From Methylobacterium aquaticum (GTDB taxonomy: Bacteria; Pseudomonadota; Alphaproteobacteria; Rhizobiales; Beijerinckiaceae): DNA of 64,000 bases. Where the stretch lies: assembly GCF_016804325.1 (NCBI RefSeq), contig NZ_CP043627.1, positions 5,849,501-5,913,500 on the forward strand, given 5' to 3'. Position numbers and translations under genes: made by a program. The notes below the pieces were generated by a model. That model ran no database searches. It worked only from the letters and a program-made list of their open reading frames with translations, and was not told the DNA's origin. Positions 25,212 through 35,155 of this stretch are shown here, piece after piece (position 1 is the stretch's first letter; the number at the start of each line of letters is the position of its first letter).

Positions 25212-26351
25212 TTACTCTTCCGGCTTTGCCAAAACGCCGCCGCTGATCGCCTGACTGACGCCGGTGGTCGACGGGAAGGTGATCGGCAGGCCCTCGACCG
25301 AACGCACCGCCAGATAGGCGAAGGCCTGGGCTTCCAGGAAGGCGGAGGACCAGCCGATCGCGTCCGCCGTCGTGATCTCGGCGCGCAGGTGGTAGTTGAG
25401 TTGACGCAGCAACTCGCCGTTGCGGGCTCCGCCGCCGGCGACGATCCAGCGGGTCGGCGCCTCGACGGCGTGGTCGAGGGCGCGGGCGACGGCGCGCGCC
25501 GTGAAGGCGGTGAGCGTCGCGGCGCCGTCCTCGGTCGAGAGCTGGCCGGCGAGCTTGTGCGAGAACCAGTTGCGGTCGAGCGACTTCGGCGGCTTGCGCG
25601 AGAAGAACGGGTGGATCAGCAGCCAGGCCAGCAACGGCTCGTCGGGCCGGCCGCGGGCGGCGGTGCGGCCGTTGTCGTCGAGGGCATGGCCGGTGCGCTC
25701 GCGCATCCAGTCGTCGATCAGCGCGTTGCCCGGCCCGGTATCGAAGGCGAGGATCCGGCCGTCGCGGGCGATCAGGGTGGCGTTGGCCACGCCCCCGATG
25801 TTGAGGATGCCGAGGCTGTCGGTGAAGCCCGAGGCCTGGGCGAGCGCCCGGTGGAACACCGGCACGAGCGGTGCCCCCTGCCCGCCCGCCTCGATGTCGG
25901 CGTGGCGCAGGTCCGACACCACCTTGATGCCGAGCCGCCGGCTGAGCGCCCGGCCGTCGCCGATCTGCACGCTCATCTTCTGGTCGGGCCGGTGGACCAC
26001 CGTCTGGCCGTGGAAGCCGATCACGTCGATGTCGGTGGCGGTCAGGCCGTTCTCGGAGAGAAAATTCTCGACCGCCTCGGCATGGAGCCGGGTCACCAGC
26101 TCCTCGGCCTGGGCGAGGCATCCCGGCCGCTCGCTGCGCTCGGTGACGGCCTCGGAATCGATCAGCGCCTGGCGCAGGAGCGCCCGGTCGTCGTCGGAAT
26201 AGGCGCGGTAGCCGGTGGGGCCGAGGGGCTCGAGATAGCCGTTGGCGCTGCGCTCGACCCGGATCGTCTCGCCGTCGGTCTCGATCAACGCGACGTCGAC
26301 GCCGTCGAGGGAGGTGCCGCTCATCAGCCCGATCGCGCGCCGCATCGTCAT
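25212..26351 (-). CDS. anmK: Anhydro-N-acetylmuramic acid kinase
   Basis: A 379-residue AnmK, which phosphorylates and hydrolyses 1,6-anhydro-MurNAc in peptidoglycan recycling. The N-terminal ATP-binding motif GLMSGTSLDGVDVAL is intact (about residues 8-22). FHGQTVVHRP and the LGILNIGGVANAT motif (phosphate loop 2) follow, then FDTGPGNALIDDWM with the catalytic aspartate, and VAGGGARNGELL near the C-terminus. The length is typical. It is transcribed divergently from tyrS with 129 bases between. Confidence 0.96.
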   Translation of the reverse strand: MTMRRAIGLMSGTSLDGVDVALIETDGETIRVERSANGYLEPLGPTGYRAYSDDDRALLRQALIDSEAVTERSERPGCLAQAEELVTRLHAEAVENFLSENGLTATDIDVIGFHGQTVVHRPDQKMSVQIGDGRALSRRLGIKVVSDLRHADIEAGGQGAPLVPVFHRALAQASGFTDSLGILNIGGVANATLIARDGRILAFDTGPGNALIDDWMRERTGHALDDNGRTAARGRPDEPLLAWLLIHPFFSRKPPKSLDRNWFSHKLAGQLSTEDGAATLTAFTARAVARALDHAVEAPTRWIVAGGGARNGELLRQLNYHLRAEITTADAIGWSSAFLEAQAFAYLAVRSVEGLPITFPSTTGVSQAISGGVLAKPEE

Positions 26352-26480
26352 CCCGAATCGCCCCCGTGCCTTTCGGGGCCGGCTTTGCTATGCACCGACC
26401 CGTTCCGATTCCGACGGAGCTAGCATGGCGGCACCGCGCTGTCGCGGCCGCCGCCCTTCACGAGACCGATCGAGAGTACC

Positions 26481-27755
26481 ATGGCCGCGCCCACCGACTT
26501 CGCGCCGCGTTCCGACTTCCTCCGCGTCCTCATCGAGCGCGGCTACGTCCACCAATGCTCCGATTTCGCGGGCGTGGACGAGGCCGCCCGCGAGGGCCGG
26601 CTGACGGCCTATGTCGGCTACGATTGCACGGCGCCGTCGCTGCATATCGGCCACCTGCTCTCGATCATGATGCTGCACTGGCTCCAGGCGACCGGCGGCA
26701 AGCCGGTGGCGCTGATGGGCGGCGGCACGACGCGCGTCGGCGACCCGTCGGGCCGCGACGAGAGCCGCAAGATCCTGACGCTCGACCAGATCGAGGCCAA
26801 CAAGACCGAGATCGGCAAGACCTTCTCGCGCTTCCTCGATTTCGGGTCCGGCCCGAACGCCGCGCTGATGGCCGACAACGCCGAGTGGCTGACCACGCTC
26901 AACTACATCGAGATGCTGCGCGACATCGGCCGGCACTTCTCGGTCAACCGGATGCTGTCGATGGACAGCGTGCGGCTGCGGCTGGAGCGCGACCAGGAGC
27001 TGTCGTTCCTGGAATTCAACTACATGATCCTGCAGGCCTACGACTTCGCCGAGCTGAACCGCCGCTACGGCGTGACGCTGCAGATGGGCGGCTCGGACCA
27101 GTGGGGCAACATCGTCACCGGCATCGATCTGGGCCGGCGCCTCGGCACGCCGCAGCTCCACGCCCTGACCTGCCCGCTGATGACGACCGCGTCCGGCGCC
27201 AAGATGGGCAAGACGGCCTCCGGCGCGGTCTGGCTCAACCCGGACATGCTGAGCCCCTACGAGTACTGGCAGTTCTGGCGCAACACCGAGGATGCGGATG
27301 TCGGCCGCTTCCTGCGCCTGTTCACCCTGATGCCGCTCGACGAGGTGGCGCGGCTCGAGGCGCTTGGCGGTCAGGAGATCAACGAGGCCAAGAAGGTGCT
27401 CGCCACCGAGGCGACCGCGCTCCTCCACGGCCGCGAGGCGGCGGAAGGAGCCGCCGAGACCGCGCGGCGCACCTTCGAGGAGGGCGCGCTCGCCCAGAGC
27501 CTGCCGACCGTCGAGGTGCCGCGCGCGGTCATCGAAGCGGGCCTCGGCGTGCTCTCGGCCTTCGGGCCGGATCATGCCGGCCTGGTGCCCTCGACCAGCG
27601 AGGCGCGGCGCCAGGTAAAGAGCGGCGGCCTCAAGATCAACGACGCGCCCGTCACCGACGAGCGCGCGGTGATCGGCACGGGTGACGTGACGCCGGAAGG
27701 CGTGGTGAAGCTGTCCTTCGGGCGCAAGAAGCACGTGTTGTTGCGCGTGGTGTAG
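26481..27755 (+). CDS. tyrS: Tyrosyl-tRNA synthetase
   Basis: A 424-residue class I aminoacyl-tRNA synthetase of the bacterial TyrRS type. Seen are the tyrosine-binding [20 protein letters not shown] with HIGH at about residues 55-58, the [14 protein letters not shown] motif, and the KMSKS-like loop [12 protein letters not shown]. The C-terminal S4 RNA-binding domain runs from about residue 355 ([16 protein letters not shown]). Full length, single copy in the window. A family B repeat follows the stop. Confidence 0.97.
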   Translation: MAAPTDFAPRSDFLRVLIERGYVHQCSDFAGVDEAAREGRLTAYVGYDCTAPSLHIGHLLSIMMLHWLQATGGKPVALMGGGTTRVGDPSGRDESRKILTLDQIEANKTEIGKTFSRFLDFGSGPNAALMADNAEWLTTLNYIEMLRDIGRHFSVNRMLSMDSVRLRLERDQELSFLEFNYMILQAYDFAELNRRYGVTLQMGGSDQWGNIVTGIDLGRRLGTPQLHALTCPLMTTASGAKMGKTASGAVWLNPDMLSPYEYWQFWRNTEDADVGRFLRLFTLMPLDEVARLEALGGQEINEAKKVLATEATALLHGREAAEGAAETARRTFEEGALAQSLPTVEVPRAVIEAGLGVLSAFGPDHAGLVPSTSEARRQVKSGGLKINDAPVTDERAVIGTGDVTPEGVVKLSFGRKKHVLLRVV

Positions 27756-27852
27756 GGCGGGTTTTCCGGCGTGGAGGGCGTGATACCGCGTGCGCCATGC
27801 CGGAGCCGGCCTTTACTCATACACAGATTAAAAGCAATCAAGACGAGAAGAG

Positions 27853-28023
27853 GCGCGGGTCTCCCCTCTCCCGTTTGGGAGAGGGGCCGGGGGTGAGGGT
27901 GGCTCGGTTTCCGCAATTGTCCTGAACCGTCGAGCTGCGCAGCTCGACGCTCTCAGTATCACACGGCACAGTCTCCACCCTCACCCCTACCCCTCTCCCA
28001 CACGGGAGAGGGGATCCCGCGCT
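27853..28023. repeat. Composite inverted repeat, family B copy 1
   Basis: Between the convergent tyrS and SDR genes. Left half: gcgcgggtctcccctctccc, gtttgggagagg, ggtgagggtg. Right half inverted: caccctcacccctacccctc, tcccacacgggagagggg, atcccgcgc. Each half also folds on its own (cctctccc/gggagagg). The centre holds a perfect palindrome gtcgagctgcgcagctcgac (27930-27949). A related copy lies at about 37019-37232. Confidence 0.65.
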
Positions 28024-28095
28024 TGATTTTACAAGCGATTTTCTTCGGACGGGCCCGCGGGCATAGCGGGTCATCTCCTCCGACTCATGATCCCC

Positions 28096-29127
28096 TCAGT
28101 CCCCGGCGCCGCGAACCTCACCCCGCCCGCTCCGCCTTGCCGCCGCCAGGGCCGCCCCGCCGACCAGCCCCGCCGCCGCAATCATCCCGATATGTAGCCA
28201 CATCGGGTCCGCCGCGACGACGCTGCCCTTGGCCTGCCCGTCGAACCGGCCATGCGCGCCGTGATCGTGGTGCGCATCGACCGGGTCGTACAGGTTGTCG
28301 GGCCGTCCCCGGTCGGCGGGCTGGCCCGTCATCTCGCCCCGGTAGCCGTGGCGGGCGAGGTAATGGTCGCTGAAGGCCGGGGCGGCCTGCGCCCCGAGGA
28401 TCGCGAGCCAGGACGGCGTGCCGATCCAGAGCTCGCGCGGCGCGTCGTGGGCGGCGCGGACGATCTCCTCGGCGATCGCCTCGGGCTGGAAGATCGGCGG
28501 CACCGGCTGGAGCCGGCGCGGCAGGCGCGAGCGGGCCCAGTCGAATTGCGGCGTGTTCACCGCCGGCAGCTGCACCATGGTGAGCCGGATACCGCTGCGG
28601 TGATGCAGCAATTCCGTGCGCAGGCTGTCGACGAAGCCGCGCACCGCCGACTTGGCGGCGCAATAGGCCGATTGCAGCGGGATCGACCGGTAGGCGAGCG
28701 CCGAGCCGACATGCACGATGGTGCCGCGATCCGAATCGCGCATGTGGCGCAGGGCCGCCAGGGTGCCGTGGACCTGCCCGAGATAGGTGACCTCGGTGAC
28801 GCGCCGGAACTCGTCCGGGCTCATCTGCTCGACCTCGGCATAGACCGTCACCATGGCGTTGTTGACCCAGACGTCGATGCCGCCGAACTCCTCGGCAAAG
28901 GCATCCGCCGCCCGGTCGACCGCCCGCGGATCGGCGACGTCGGCCCGATAGCCCAGCGCCCGGCCCCCGACCGCCCGCACCTCGTCGACCGCCGCGGCGA
29001 TCCCCGCCCGGCCCCGTGCGACGATGCCGACATTCCAGCCCCGGCGCCCGAAGGCGACCGCGACCGCGCGCCCGACCCCGGCGCTGCCGCCGGTCACCAC
29101 CACGGTGGGACGCGTTGTTCCGCTCAT
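28096..29127 (-). CDS. SDR-family oxidoreductase with a C-terminal hydrophobic tail
   Basis: A 343-residue short-chain dehydrogenase. The Rossmann motif is VVTGGSAGVGRAVA (TGxxxGxG), NNA appears in WVNNAMVTVY, and the active site is S...YCAAK (GSALAYRSIPLQSAYCAAKS). The domain ends near residue 255; an extension of about 90 residues follows with a His-rich stretch and one hydrophobic helix (IGMIAAAGLVGGAALAAA) near the C-terminus, which may anchor it in the membrane. Substrate unknown. The ATG at 29127 is chosen as it is just before the Rossmann strand. It is divergent from the ABC importer genes. Confidence 0.88.
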   Translation of the reverse strand: MSGTTRPTVVVTGGSAGVGRAVAVAFGRRGWNVGIVARGRAGIAAAVDEVRAVGGRALGYRADVADPRAVDRAADAFAEEFGGIDVWVNNAMVTVYAEVEQMSPDEFRRVTEVTYLGQVHGTLAALRHMRDSDRGTIVHVGSALAYRSIPLQSAYCAAKSAVRGFVDSLRTELLHHRSGIRLTMVQLPAVNTPQFDWARSRLPRRLQPVPPIFQPEAIAEEIVRAAHDAPRELWIGTPSWLAILGAQAAPAFSDHYLARHGYRGEMTGQPADRGRPDNLYDPVDAHHDHGAHGRFDGQAKGSVVAADPMWLHIGMIAAAGLVGGAALAAARRSGRGEVRGAGD

Positions 29128-29324
29128 CCGAAAGCTCCTCGTGACACCTGCGTCAGCCCCGACAACGCGCGCGGAGCCGTTCGGGTGCAGTGCGCGCCGA
29201 CAGGGAAAGGTGCCGGATCGGCGGGCAGGCTGCCCGTTCTTATGTCTATACACAAAGGTCCGGCGACGGTACGAAAGGCCCGAGGCTTGGCAGGTGGGCT
29301 TTTGCAGGCGAGCGGGAGAGAGTG

Positions 29325-30266
29325 ATGAAGGCGGTTGCCGCAGGTTTGGTGGTCGCGGCCGCGCTGGCCGGTCAGGCCGCCGCGCAGGAGACCAAGGTCA
29401 CCGTCGGCCTGTCCGGCTGGACCGGCTTCGCGCCACTCACGCTGGCCAAGGAGGCCGGCATCTTCAAGAAGAACGGCCTCGACGTTTCGCTGAAGAAGAT
29501 CCCGCAGGCGAGCCGACACCTCGCGATCCGCTCCGGCGACGTGCAATGCGCCGCCACCACGGTCGAGACCTGGGTAGTGTGGAACGCCAACGGCGTGCCG
29601 ACGAAGCAGATTTTTCAGCTCGACAAGTCCTACGGCGCCGACGGGCTGGCCGTGCGCAACGACGTCTCGTCGATCAAGGACCTGAAGGGCAAGACGGTGG
29701 CGGCCTCCGTGCCCGGCACCGCGCCGTATTTCGGGCTGGCCTGGATCCTCAAGGCCAACGGCCTGTCGCTCAAGGACGTGAAGGTCGTCAACCTGGAGCC
29801 GGGCCCGGCGGCGCAGGCCTTCATCGCCGGCCAGAACGACGCCGCGATGACCTACGAGCCCTACCTGTCGTCGGTGCGCGCCGCGCCGCAGGCCGGCAAG
29901 ATCATCGCCACCACCCTCGACTACCCGATGGTGATGGACACCTTCGGCTGCACGCCCGAATTCCTCGACCAGAACCCGAAGGCCGCCAAGGCGCTCGCCG
30001 ACAGCTACTTCGAGGCGCTCGACATGATCGCCAAGGACCCGCAAAAGTCCTACGACATCATGGGCGCCGACGTGAAGCAGACCGGTGAGGCCTTCGGCAA
30101 GTCGGCGCAATTCCTGCGCTGGCAGGACCGGGCCGCCAACAAGGCGTTCTTTAACGGCGAGCACCAGAAATTCTCCGAGCAGGCGGCCGACCTGCTGCTC
30201 GAGATCGGCGTGATCCGGCAGAAGCCGGACATCGCCGGCCTCGCCGATCCGCGCTTCGTGCAGTGA
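29325..30266 (+). CDS. ABC transporter substrate-binding protein, nitrate/sulfonate/taurine type
   Basis: A 313-residue periplasmic protein with a signal peptide (MKAVAAGLVVAAALAGQAAA, cleavage before Q21). The mature part has the SsuA/TauA/NMT1-type pattern: GLSGWTGFAPLTLAKEAGIF, then LAIRSGDVQCAATTVETWV, and DLKGKTVAASVPGTAPYF. The ligand is not fixed by sequence; nitrate, sulfonate, taurine, urea or pyrimidine precursors are possible. The stop overlaps the GTG of the permease gene (GTGA). A GGGAGAG ribosome binding site precedes the ATG at 29325. Confidence 0.9.
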   Translation: MKAVAAGLVVAAALAGQAAAQETKVTVGLSGWTGFAPLTLAKEAGIFKKNGLDVSLKKIPQASRHLAIRSGDVQCAATTVETWVVWNANGVPTKQIFQLDKSYGADGLAVRNDVSSIKDLKGKTVAASVPGTAPYFGLAWILKANGLSLKDVKVVNLEPGPAAQAFIAGQNDAAMTYEPYLSSVRAAPQAGKIIATTLDYPMVMDTFGCTPEFLDQNPKAAKALADSYFEALDMIAKDPQKSYDIMGADVKQTGEAFGKSAQFLRWQDRAANKAFFNGEHQKFSEQAADLLLEIGVIRQKPDIAGLADPRFVQ

Positions 30267-31044
30267 CCGGCTTGCGCCCGCTGCAACCGGTCGGCGGCCC
30301 GGCAAAGGTTCTGCTGGGCCTGAGCTTCTTCGTGCTGTTCGTGGCGGTGTGGGCCGCCGCGACCCTCGGGGGCTGGTGCCAAAAACCTTCCTGGCCGATC
30401 CGATCACCATGGTTCAGGACGGCTGGCTGCTCCTGACCCGGTTCGACTTCCTGTCCGATATCGGCATCACGGTGTGGCGGGTCCTCGGCGGCTTCGTGCT
30501 CGCCGCGCTGATCGCCGTGCCGCTCGGCGTGATGATGGGGGCCTACAAGCCGGTCGAGGCGTTCTTCGAGCCCTTCGTGTCCTTCGCCCGCTACCTGCCG
30601 GCCTCGGCCTTCGTGCCGCTGCTGATCCTGTGGGCCGGCATCGGCGAGACGCAGAAGCTGCTCGTCATCTTCATCGGCTCGGTGTTCCAGCTGATCCTGA
30701 TGATCGCGGTCGCGGTCGGCCAGGTCCGGCGCGACCTCGTCGAGGCGGCCTATACGCTGGGGGCGAGCGACGCCGGCATCATCCGCCGGGTGCTGCTGCC
30801 GGCCACCGCCCCCGAGATCGCCGAGATCCTGCGCCTCGTGCTCGGCTGGGCCTGGACCTACGTCATCGTCGCCGAACTGATCGGCTCGTCGTCCGGCATC
30901 GGCCACATGATCATCGAGAGCCAGGCCCTGCTCGCCACCGGGCAGATCATCTTCGGCATCATCGTCATAGGGCTGATCGGCCTCGTCTCGGACTTCCTGT
31001 TCAAGGCGGCCAACCGGTTCCTGTTTCCCTGGAAGCTCGCCTGA
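30263..31044 (+). CDS. ABC transporter permease, nitrate/sulfonate type, frameshifted near the N-terminus
   Basis: Binding-protein-dependent inner-membrane permease of about 260 residues. Reading from the GTG at 30263 gives [20 protein letters not shown] and a first hydrophobic helix up to ATLGG, then the frame is lost. The remaining frame starts at [18 protein letters not shown] and continues intact to 31044. One extra base in the run of five G at 30368-30372 would join them as LGGLVPKTF. The EAA loop ([20 protein letters not shown]) is intact. Either a recent mutation or an assembly error; the second half alone would lack the first helix. It lies between substrate-binding and ATPase genes and overlaps the latter by one base. 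Confidence 0.85.
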
Positions 31045-31838
31045 TGCGGGACGATCTCGAAGTCGCGGTCGAGGGGGTGGCGCGGGTCTTCCCCGGCATC
31101 CGCGGCGCCAAGCCCGTCCAGGCCCTGAGCCCCACGGACCTCACGGTCGCCAAGAACGACTTCATCACCATCCTGGGCCCGTCCGGCTGCGGGAAGTCGA
31201 CGCTGCTGCGCATCATCGCCGGGCTCGACCGGCCGAGCGCCGGCCGCGTCCTGGTCGAGGGCCGCGAGGTGCGCGGGCCCGGCCCCGACCGGGGCATGGT
31301 GTTCCAGTCCTACACCCTGTTCCCGTGGCTCACCGTGGCCGAGAATATCGGCTTCGGCCTGCGCGAGCGCGGCGTGCTGCTGTCCGAGCGCCGCGAGATC
31401 GTCGCGTCCTACATCGACAAGGTGGGCTTGCGCGGCTTCGAGGGGCATTATCCCAAGCAGCTCTCCGGCGGCATGCAGCAGCGCACCGCCATCGCCCGGG
31501 CGCTCGCCAACGACCCCGCCATCCTGCTCCTCGACGAGCCGTTCGGCGCCCTCGACAACCAGACCCGCGGGCTGATGCAGGAACTCCTGCTCGGCATCTG
31601 GGAGCGCGAGCGCAAGACCGTGATCTTCGTCACCCACGACATCGAGGAGGCGATCTTCATGGCCTCACGGGTGATCGTGATGACGGCCCGTCCCGGGCGG
31701 ATCAAGGCCGACGTCCCGGTCGATCTCGGCCATCCGCGCCACTACACGGTGAAGACCAGCCCCGAATTCTCGCGGCTGAAGGCGCAGCTCACCGAGGAGA
31801 TCCGGGCGGAGGCGGTACTGGCGGCGCGGGAGCATTGA
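31044..31838 (+). CDS. ABC transporter ATP-binding protein, nitrate/sulfonate type
   Basis: A 264-residue nucleotide-binding subunit of the SsuB/TauB/NrtD class. Walker [10 protein letters not shown] (about 47-55), Q-loop [10 protein letters not shown], signature LSGGMQQR, Walker [13 protein letters not shown] and H-loop VTHDIEEA are all intact. The ATG at 31044 overlaps the permease stop by one base. The enzyme powers import of the ligand bound by the product of the gene at 29325. Confidence 0.95.
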   Translation: MRDDLEVAVEGVARVFPGIRGAKPVQALSPTDLTVAKNDFITILGPSGCGKSTLLRIIAGLDRPSAGRVLVEGREVRGPGPDRGMVFQSYTLFPWLTVAENIGFGLRERGVLLSERREIVASYIDKVGLRGFEGHYPKQLSGGMQQRTAIARALANDPAILLLDEPFGALDNQTRGLMQELLLGIWERERKTVIFVTHDIEEAIFMASRVIVMTARPGRIKADVPVDLGHPRHYTVKTSPEFSRLKAQLTEEIRAEAVLAAREH

Positions 31839-31871
31839 GAACCATCTTCAGCGGTTCATTTCGGGCTCTCT

Positions 31872-31900
31872 CCCACCCTCAACCTCATCCTGAGGTAGCG
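31872..31900. repeat. Family C repeat fragment
   Basis: cacctcatcctgaggt-type arm (here aacctcatcctgaggtagcg at about 31880-31899) matching the outer arm of the palindrome at 22071. Only one arm is present, followed by gatggggaggatgggaggga. It looks like a truncated copy in the 196-base gap after the ABC genes. Confidence 0.45.
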
Positions 31901-32034
31901 GATGGGGAGGATGGGAGGGAGGCATCCCGAAATACGCGCCCCCCCGCTCGAATCCCCGGCCCCATGAACTAACTGCCTCACCTGGCGCAAACCCCGTCCC
32001 CCGCTCCGGCGGCGCGACCGGTCAGGAGGATCGC

Positions 32035-33048
32035 ATGAAGGCCTTCGTCGTCCGTAAACCCGGCGGCCTCGACCGGCTGGAGATCGCCGAACGGCCCGAT
32101 CCCGGGCAGCCCGGCCCCGGCGAGATCCGGGTCGCGATCCACGCGACCTCGCTCAACTTTCACGACCTGCTGGTCGCGAGCGGGCGCTCCCCCGCCGCCG
32201 ACGGCCGGATCCTGATGTCGGACGGGGCCGGCACGGTCGAGGCGGTGGGCGACGGCGTGACCGAGTTCGCCCCCGGCGATGCGGTCGTCTCGTGCTTCTT
32301 CCCGCATTGGGCGGACGGGCTGCCGCAGACCCCGGTCGGCACCTTCGCGCAGGTGCCCGGCGACGGCGTCGACGGCTTCGCCCTCACCCACGCGGTGCGG
32401 CCGGTCGGCGCCTTCACCCGTGCGCCACGCGGCTGGAGCGCGCCCGAATCCGCCACCATCACCACCGCGGGCCTCACGGCGTGGCGGGCGCTCGTCGCCG
32501 ATGGCGGCCTGAAAGCCGGCGACACGGTGCTGGTGCTGGGCACCGGCGGCGTCTCGATCGCGGCGCTCCAGATCGCCAAGGCGATGGGGGCGGCCGTCAT
32601 CGTCACCTCCTCCTCCGACGCCAAGCTCGAACGGGTGCGGAGCCTCGGCGCCGACCACACGGTGAACTACCGCACCCATCCCGATTGGGGCCGGCCGGTG
32701 CGCGACTGGACCGGGGGCGTCGGCGTCGATCACATCGTCGAGGTCGGCGGGCCCGGCACCCTCGCCCAGTCGATCGAGGCGGTGCGCGTCGGCGGCCACA
32801 TCTCCCTCATCGGCGTGCTCACCGGGCGGGGCGGCGAGGTGCCGACCTCCGCGCTGATGGCCAAGCAGGCCCGGCTCCAGGGCCTGATCGTCGGCAGCCG
32901 GCGCCAGCAGCAGGATTACGTCGCTGCCCTCGACCGGACTGGCATCCATCCGGTCATCGACCGGACTTATGGCTTCGCCGAATTGCCCGAGGCGTTTCGC
33001 CACCAGGAGAACGGTGGCCATTTCGGCAAGCTCTGCCTCGCCTGGTAG
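32035..33048 (+). CDS. Zinc-type alcohol dehydrogenase / quinone oxidoreductase family protein
   Basis: A 337-residue medium-chain dehydrogenase/reductase. The N-terminal GroES-like domain has GEIRVAIHATSLNFHDLLVASG, with asparagine and histidine where zinc-dependent members have the Cys-His pair, so a structural and catalytic zinc is unlikely. The NADPH-binding motif is VLVLGTGGVSIAALQIAKAMG (about 163-182). The domain order and LGADHTVNYRTHPDW segment fit quinone oxidoreductase-like proteins. Substrate unknown. The FAD-dependent reductase gene follows 45 bases downstream on the same strand, but a shared pathway is not evident. Confidence 0.9.
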   Translation: MKAFVVRKPGGLDRLEIAERPDPGQPGPGEIRVAIHATSLNFHDLLVASGRSPAADGRILMSDGAGTVEAVGDGVTEFAPGDAVVSCFFPHWADGLPQTPVGTFAQVPGDGVDGFALTHAVRPVGAFTRAPRGWSAPESATITTAGLTAWRALVADGGLKAGDTVLVLGTGGVSIAALQIAKAMGAAVIVTSSSDAKLERVRSLGADHTVNYRTHPDWGRPVRDWTGGVGVDHIVEVGGPGTLAQSIEAVRVGGHISLIGVLTGRGGEVPTSALMAKQARLQGLIVGSRRQQQDYVAALDRTGIHPVIDRTYGFAELPEAFRHQENGGHFGKLCLAW

Positions 33049-33093
33049 CGGGCAAGCTCGACGGCGCTGCGGCTTCCGGGCTATGTCCTGCCG

Positions 33094-34314
33094 ATGAACG
33101 GAATCGTGGTGGTCGGCACCGGCCAGGCCGGCTTTCAGCTCGGGGCCTCCTTGCGGGAGAACGGCTATGCCGGCCCGGTGACCCTCGTCGGCGAGGAGCC
33201 CGGCCTGCCCTATGGCCGGCCGCCCCTGTCGAAGGCCTACATGCTCGGCAAGACCGATGCGGCGGGCCTGTGCTTAAGGCCCGAGGCCTATTTCGCCGAG
33301 CACCGCCTGACCCTTCGCGCGGATGAGCGGACGGTGGCGATCGATCGCGCGGCACGGCGCCTGCACCTCGCCTCCGGCGAGGCGCTTCCTTACGACCACC
33401 TCGTCCTGGCGACCGGCGCGCGCAACCGGCCGCTGCCGGTCCCCGGCGCCGATCTGCCGGGCGTCCACCAGCTGCGCACCCTCGCCGAGGCCGACGCCCT
33501 GAAGGCCGCGCTTGCCAGGGCGCGGGCGGTGGCGGTGGTGGGGGCAGGCTTCATCGGGCTCGAATTCGCGGCGATCTGCGCCCAGAAGGGGATTCCCGTC
33601 ACGGTGATCGAGGGGCTGGACCGTCCCCTCGCCCGTTCGGTCTCGCCCGCCATGGCGGCGCTGATCGAGATCTCGCATGCTGCGGCGAGCACGCGCTTCC
33701 TGTTCGGCAGCGCGGTCGCGGGGCTGGTCGGGCCGGATCGCGTCCGGGCCGTGGCCCTGGCGGATGGGCGCGAGGTCGCGGCCGATCTCGTCCTCGTCGG
33801 CATCGGCGTGCTGCCCAACGACGATCTGGCGAGGGCGGCGGGCTTGCGGGTCGAAAACGGGGTCGCCGTCGACGCGATGCTGGCGAGCGAGGATCCAGCG
33901 GTCTCGGCGATCGGCGATTGCGCCAGCTTCCCCTCGCCGCATGCCGACGGCGCCCGGGTGCGGATCGAATCGGTCCAGAACGCCGTCGACGGCGCGCGCT
34001 GCGTCGCCGCCCGCCTCACCGGCCGGTCCGCCGCCTTCACGGCGGTGCCGTGGTTCTGGAGCGACCAGGGCCCGCTCAAGCTCCAGATCGCCGGCCTGTG
34101 CCAGCCGCACGACCTCGCCGTGCGCCGGGGCGACCCCGGGCAAGGAGGGGCCTCGGTGTTCTGCTACCGGGCCGGGCGCCTCGCCGGCGTCGAATCGCTC
34201 AACCGTCCGGCCGACCACATGATCGCCCGCCGCCTGCTCCAGGCCGGGCGGAGCCCGACGCCCGAGCAGGCGGCGGATCCCGGCTTCGACCTGAAGGCCT
34301 TCGCGCTCGGCTGA
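33094..34314 (+). CDS. FAD-dependent ferredoxin/rubredoxin reductase-type oxidoreductase
   Basis: A 406-residue pyridine-nucleotide-disulfide oxidoreductase without redox cysteines, of the rhodocoxin/putidaredoxin reductase class. FAD motif GTGQAGFQLGASLRENGY at the N-terminus, GLPYGRPPLSKAYM, NAD motif VVGAGFIGLEFAAICAQKG (about 149-167), and the FAD-ribityl motif AIGDCASFP (about 270-278). The C-terminal reductase domain has WFWSDQGPLKLQIAGL. It probably passes electrons from NAD(P)H to a ferredoxin for a monooxygenase or dioxygenase; no such partner is encoded next to it. Confidence 0.92.
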   Translation: MNGIVVVGTGQAGFQLGASLRENGYAGPVTLVGEEPGLPYGRPPLSKAYMLGKTDAAGLCLRPEAYFAEHRLTLRADERTVAIDRAARRLHLASGEALPYDHLVLATGARNRPLPVPGADLPGVHQLRTLAEADALKAALARARAVAVVGAGFIGLEFAAICAQKGIPVTVIEGLDRPLARSVSPAMAALIEISHAAASTRFLFGSAVAGLVGPDRVRAVALADGREVAADLVLVGIGVLPNDDLARAAGLRVENGVAVDAMLASEDPAVSAIGDCASFPSPHADGARVRIESVQNAVDGARCVAARLTGRSAAFTAVPWFWSDQGPLKLQIAGLCQPHDLAVRRGDPGQGGASVFCYRAGRLAGVESLNRPADHMIARRLLQAGRSPTPEQAADPGFDLKAFALG

Positions 34315-34596
34315 GAGCCGATACTCCGTCGCGCCACCTCCGCCCGGAGATGCCCGCGATGGTCTCTGCCGGCATGGACCGTCACCGCACCGGTGGCGGT
34401 GGCCGCCCGCGAGACGGTGCGGACGACTCCCTGCGTCGTCGCGATGGAGACGGACCCGCCGCCGAACTCCGCGACCGATGACGGGTGTTCCATGACGCGG
34501 ACCGGCCTCACGACACGATGCCGACCGCGATCGTCAGACAGCGGATCCCGACCTGCGCGCCCGCGAGGCGAGCCGGGCGGCGGCGCATCCCACCGG

Positions 34597-34890
34597 TCAG
34601 CGATCGTTCTCGGTGGTGAGTTCGTTCGGGTGGATGCCCTTGTCCGGCGCATCGTCCGGGCGCAGCCGGGCATCCGGATAGGCGCCGTCGGTCAGCTCGA
34701 CCCCGGCGGCCATGACGGCGCCGCGGATCGCGGCCCGCTGCTCGGCGGAGGGAGGGTAGCGGCCGGCCTCGAACTGGCGGATCCCCTCCGCGTCGACGTT
34801 GGCGCGCAGGGCCAGATCGTCCTCCGACCAGCCCAGCAGGTCGCGTGCCCGGCGCAGCTGCGCCGCCGTGATGTCGTCTGCGCCGTTCAC
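34597..34890 (-). CDS. XRE-type helix-turn-helix protein
   Basis: A 97-residue protein with an N-terminal HTH domain: TAAQLRRARDLLGWSEDDLA (about 8-27), then the turn and recognition part LRANVDAEGIRQFEAGRYPP. It matches the divergent single-domain XRE proteins of Methylobacterium. The C-terminal 30 residues are polar and probably disordered. The target is unknown. About 280 bases upstream and downstream contain no gene that I can support. Confidence 0.8.
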   Translation of the reverse strand: MNGADDITAAQLRRARDLLGWSEDDLALRANVDAEGIRQFEAGRYPPSAEQRAAIRGAVMAAGVELTDGAYPDARLRPDDAPDKGIHPNELTTENDR

Positions 34891-35155
34891 TGAATCCTGT
34901 CCCCCGCTCTCTCAGGTGGCCCTTCCCCGCCGCGGCCGTCGCGGCGTCGTGCTGGCTAACGGCGAGGTCCCGCTTTCGTTGCCACACCGACAAGCTTTCG
35001 CGAGTCGTGCCACATTACGGCCAAGCTCGCCGCATAAATGCAACAGTCGTCGGCAAGATGCCGATCCGGGGCCTCCCCGCCTGCGGCCAGGGTTGCAGGC
35101 GCAGGGGGGCCTCTCTACGGTCCGCCGCAACACGACAAGACGAATGGGGAATGCG

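Noticed and set aside
29235..29260. Partly palindromic tgtctatacaca in the divergent SDR/ABC region as a GntR-type operator
   Set aside because: The symmetry is weak and no regulator gene is adjacent; not enough to call.
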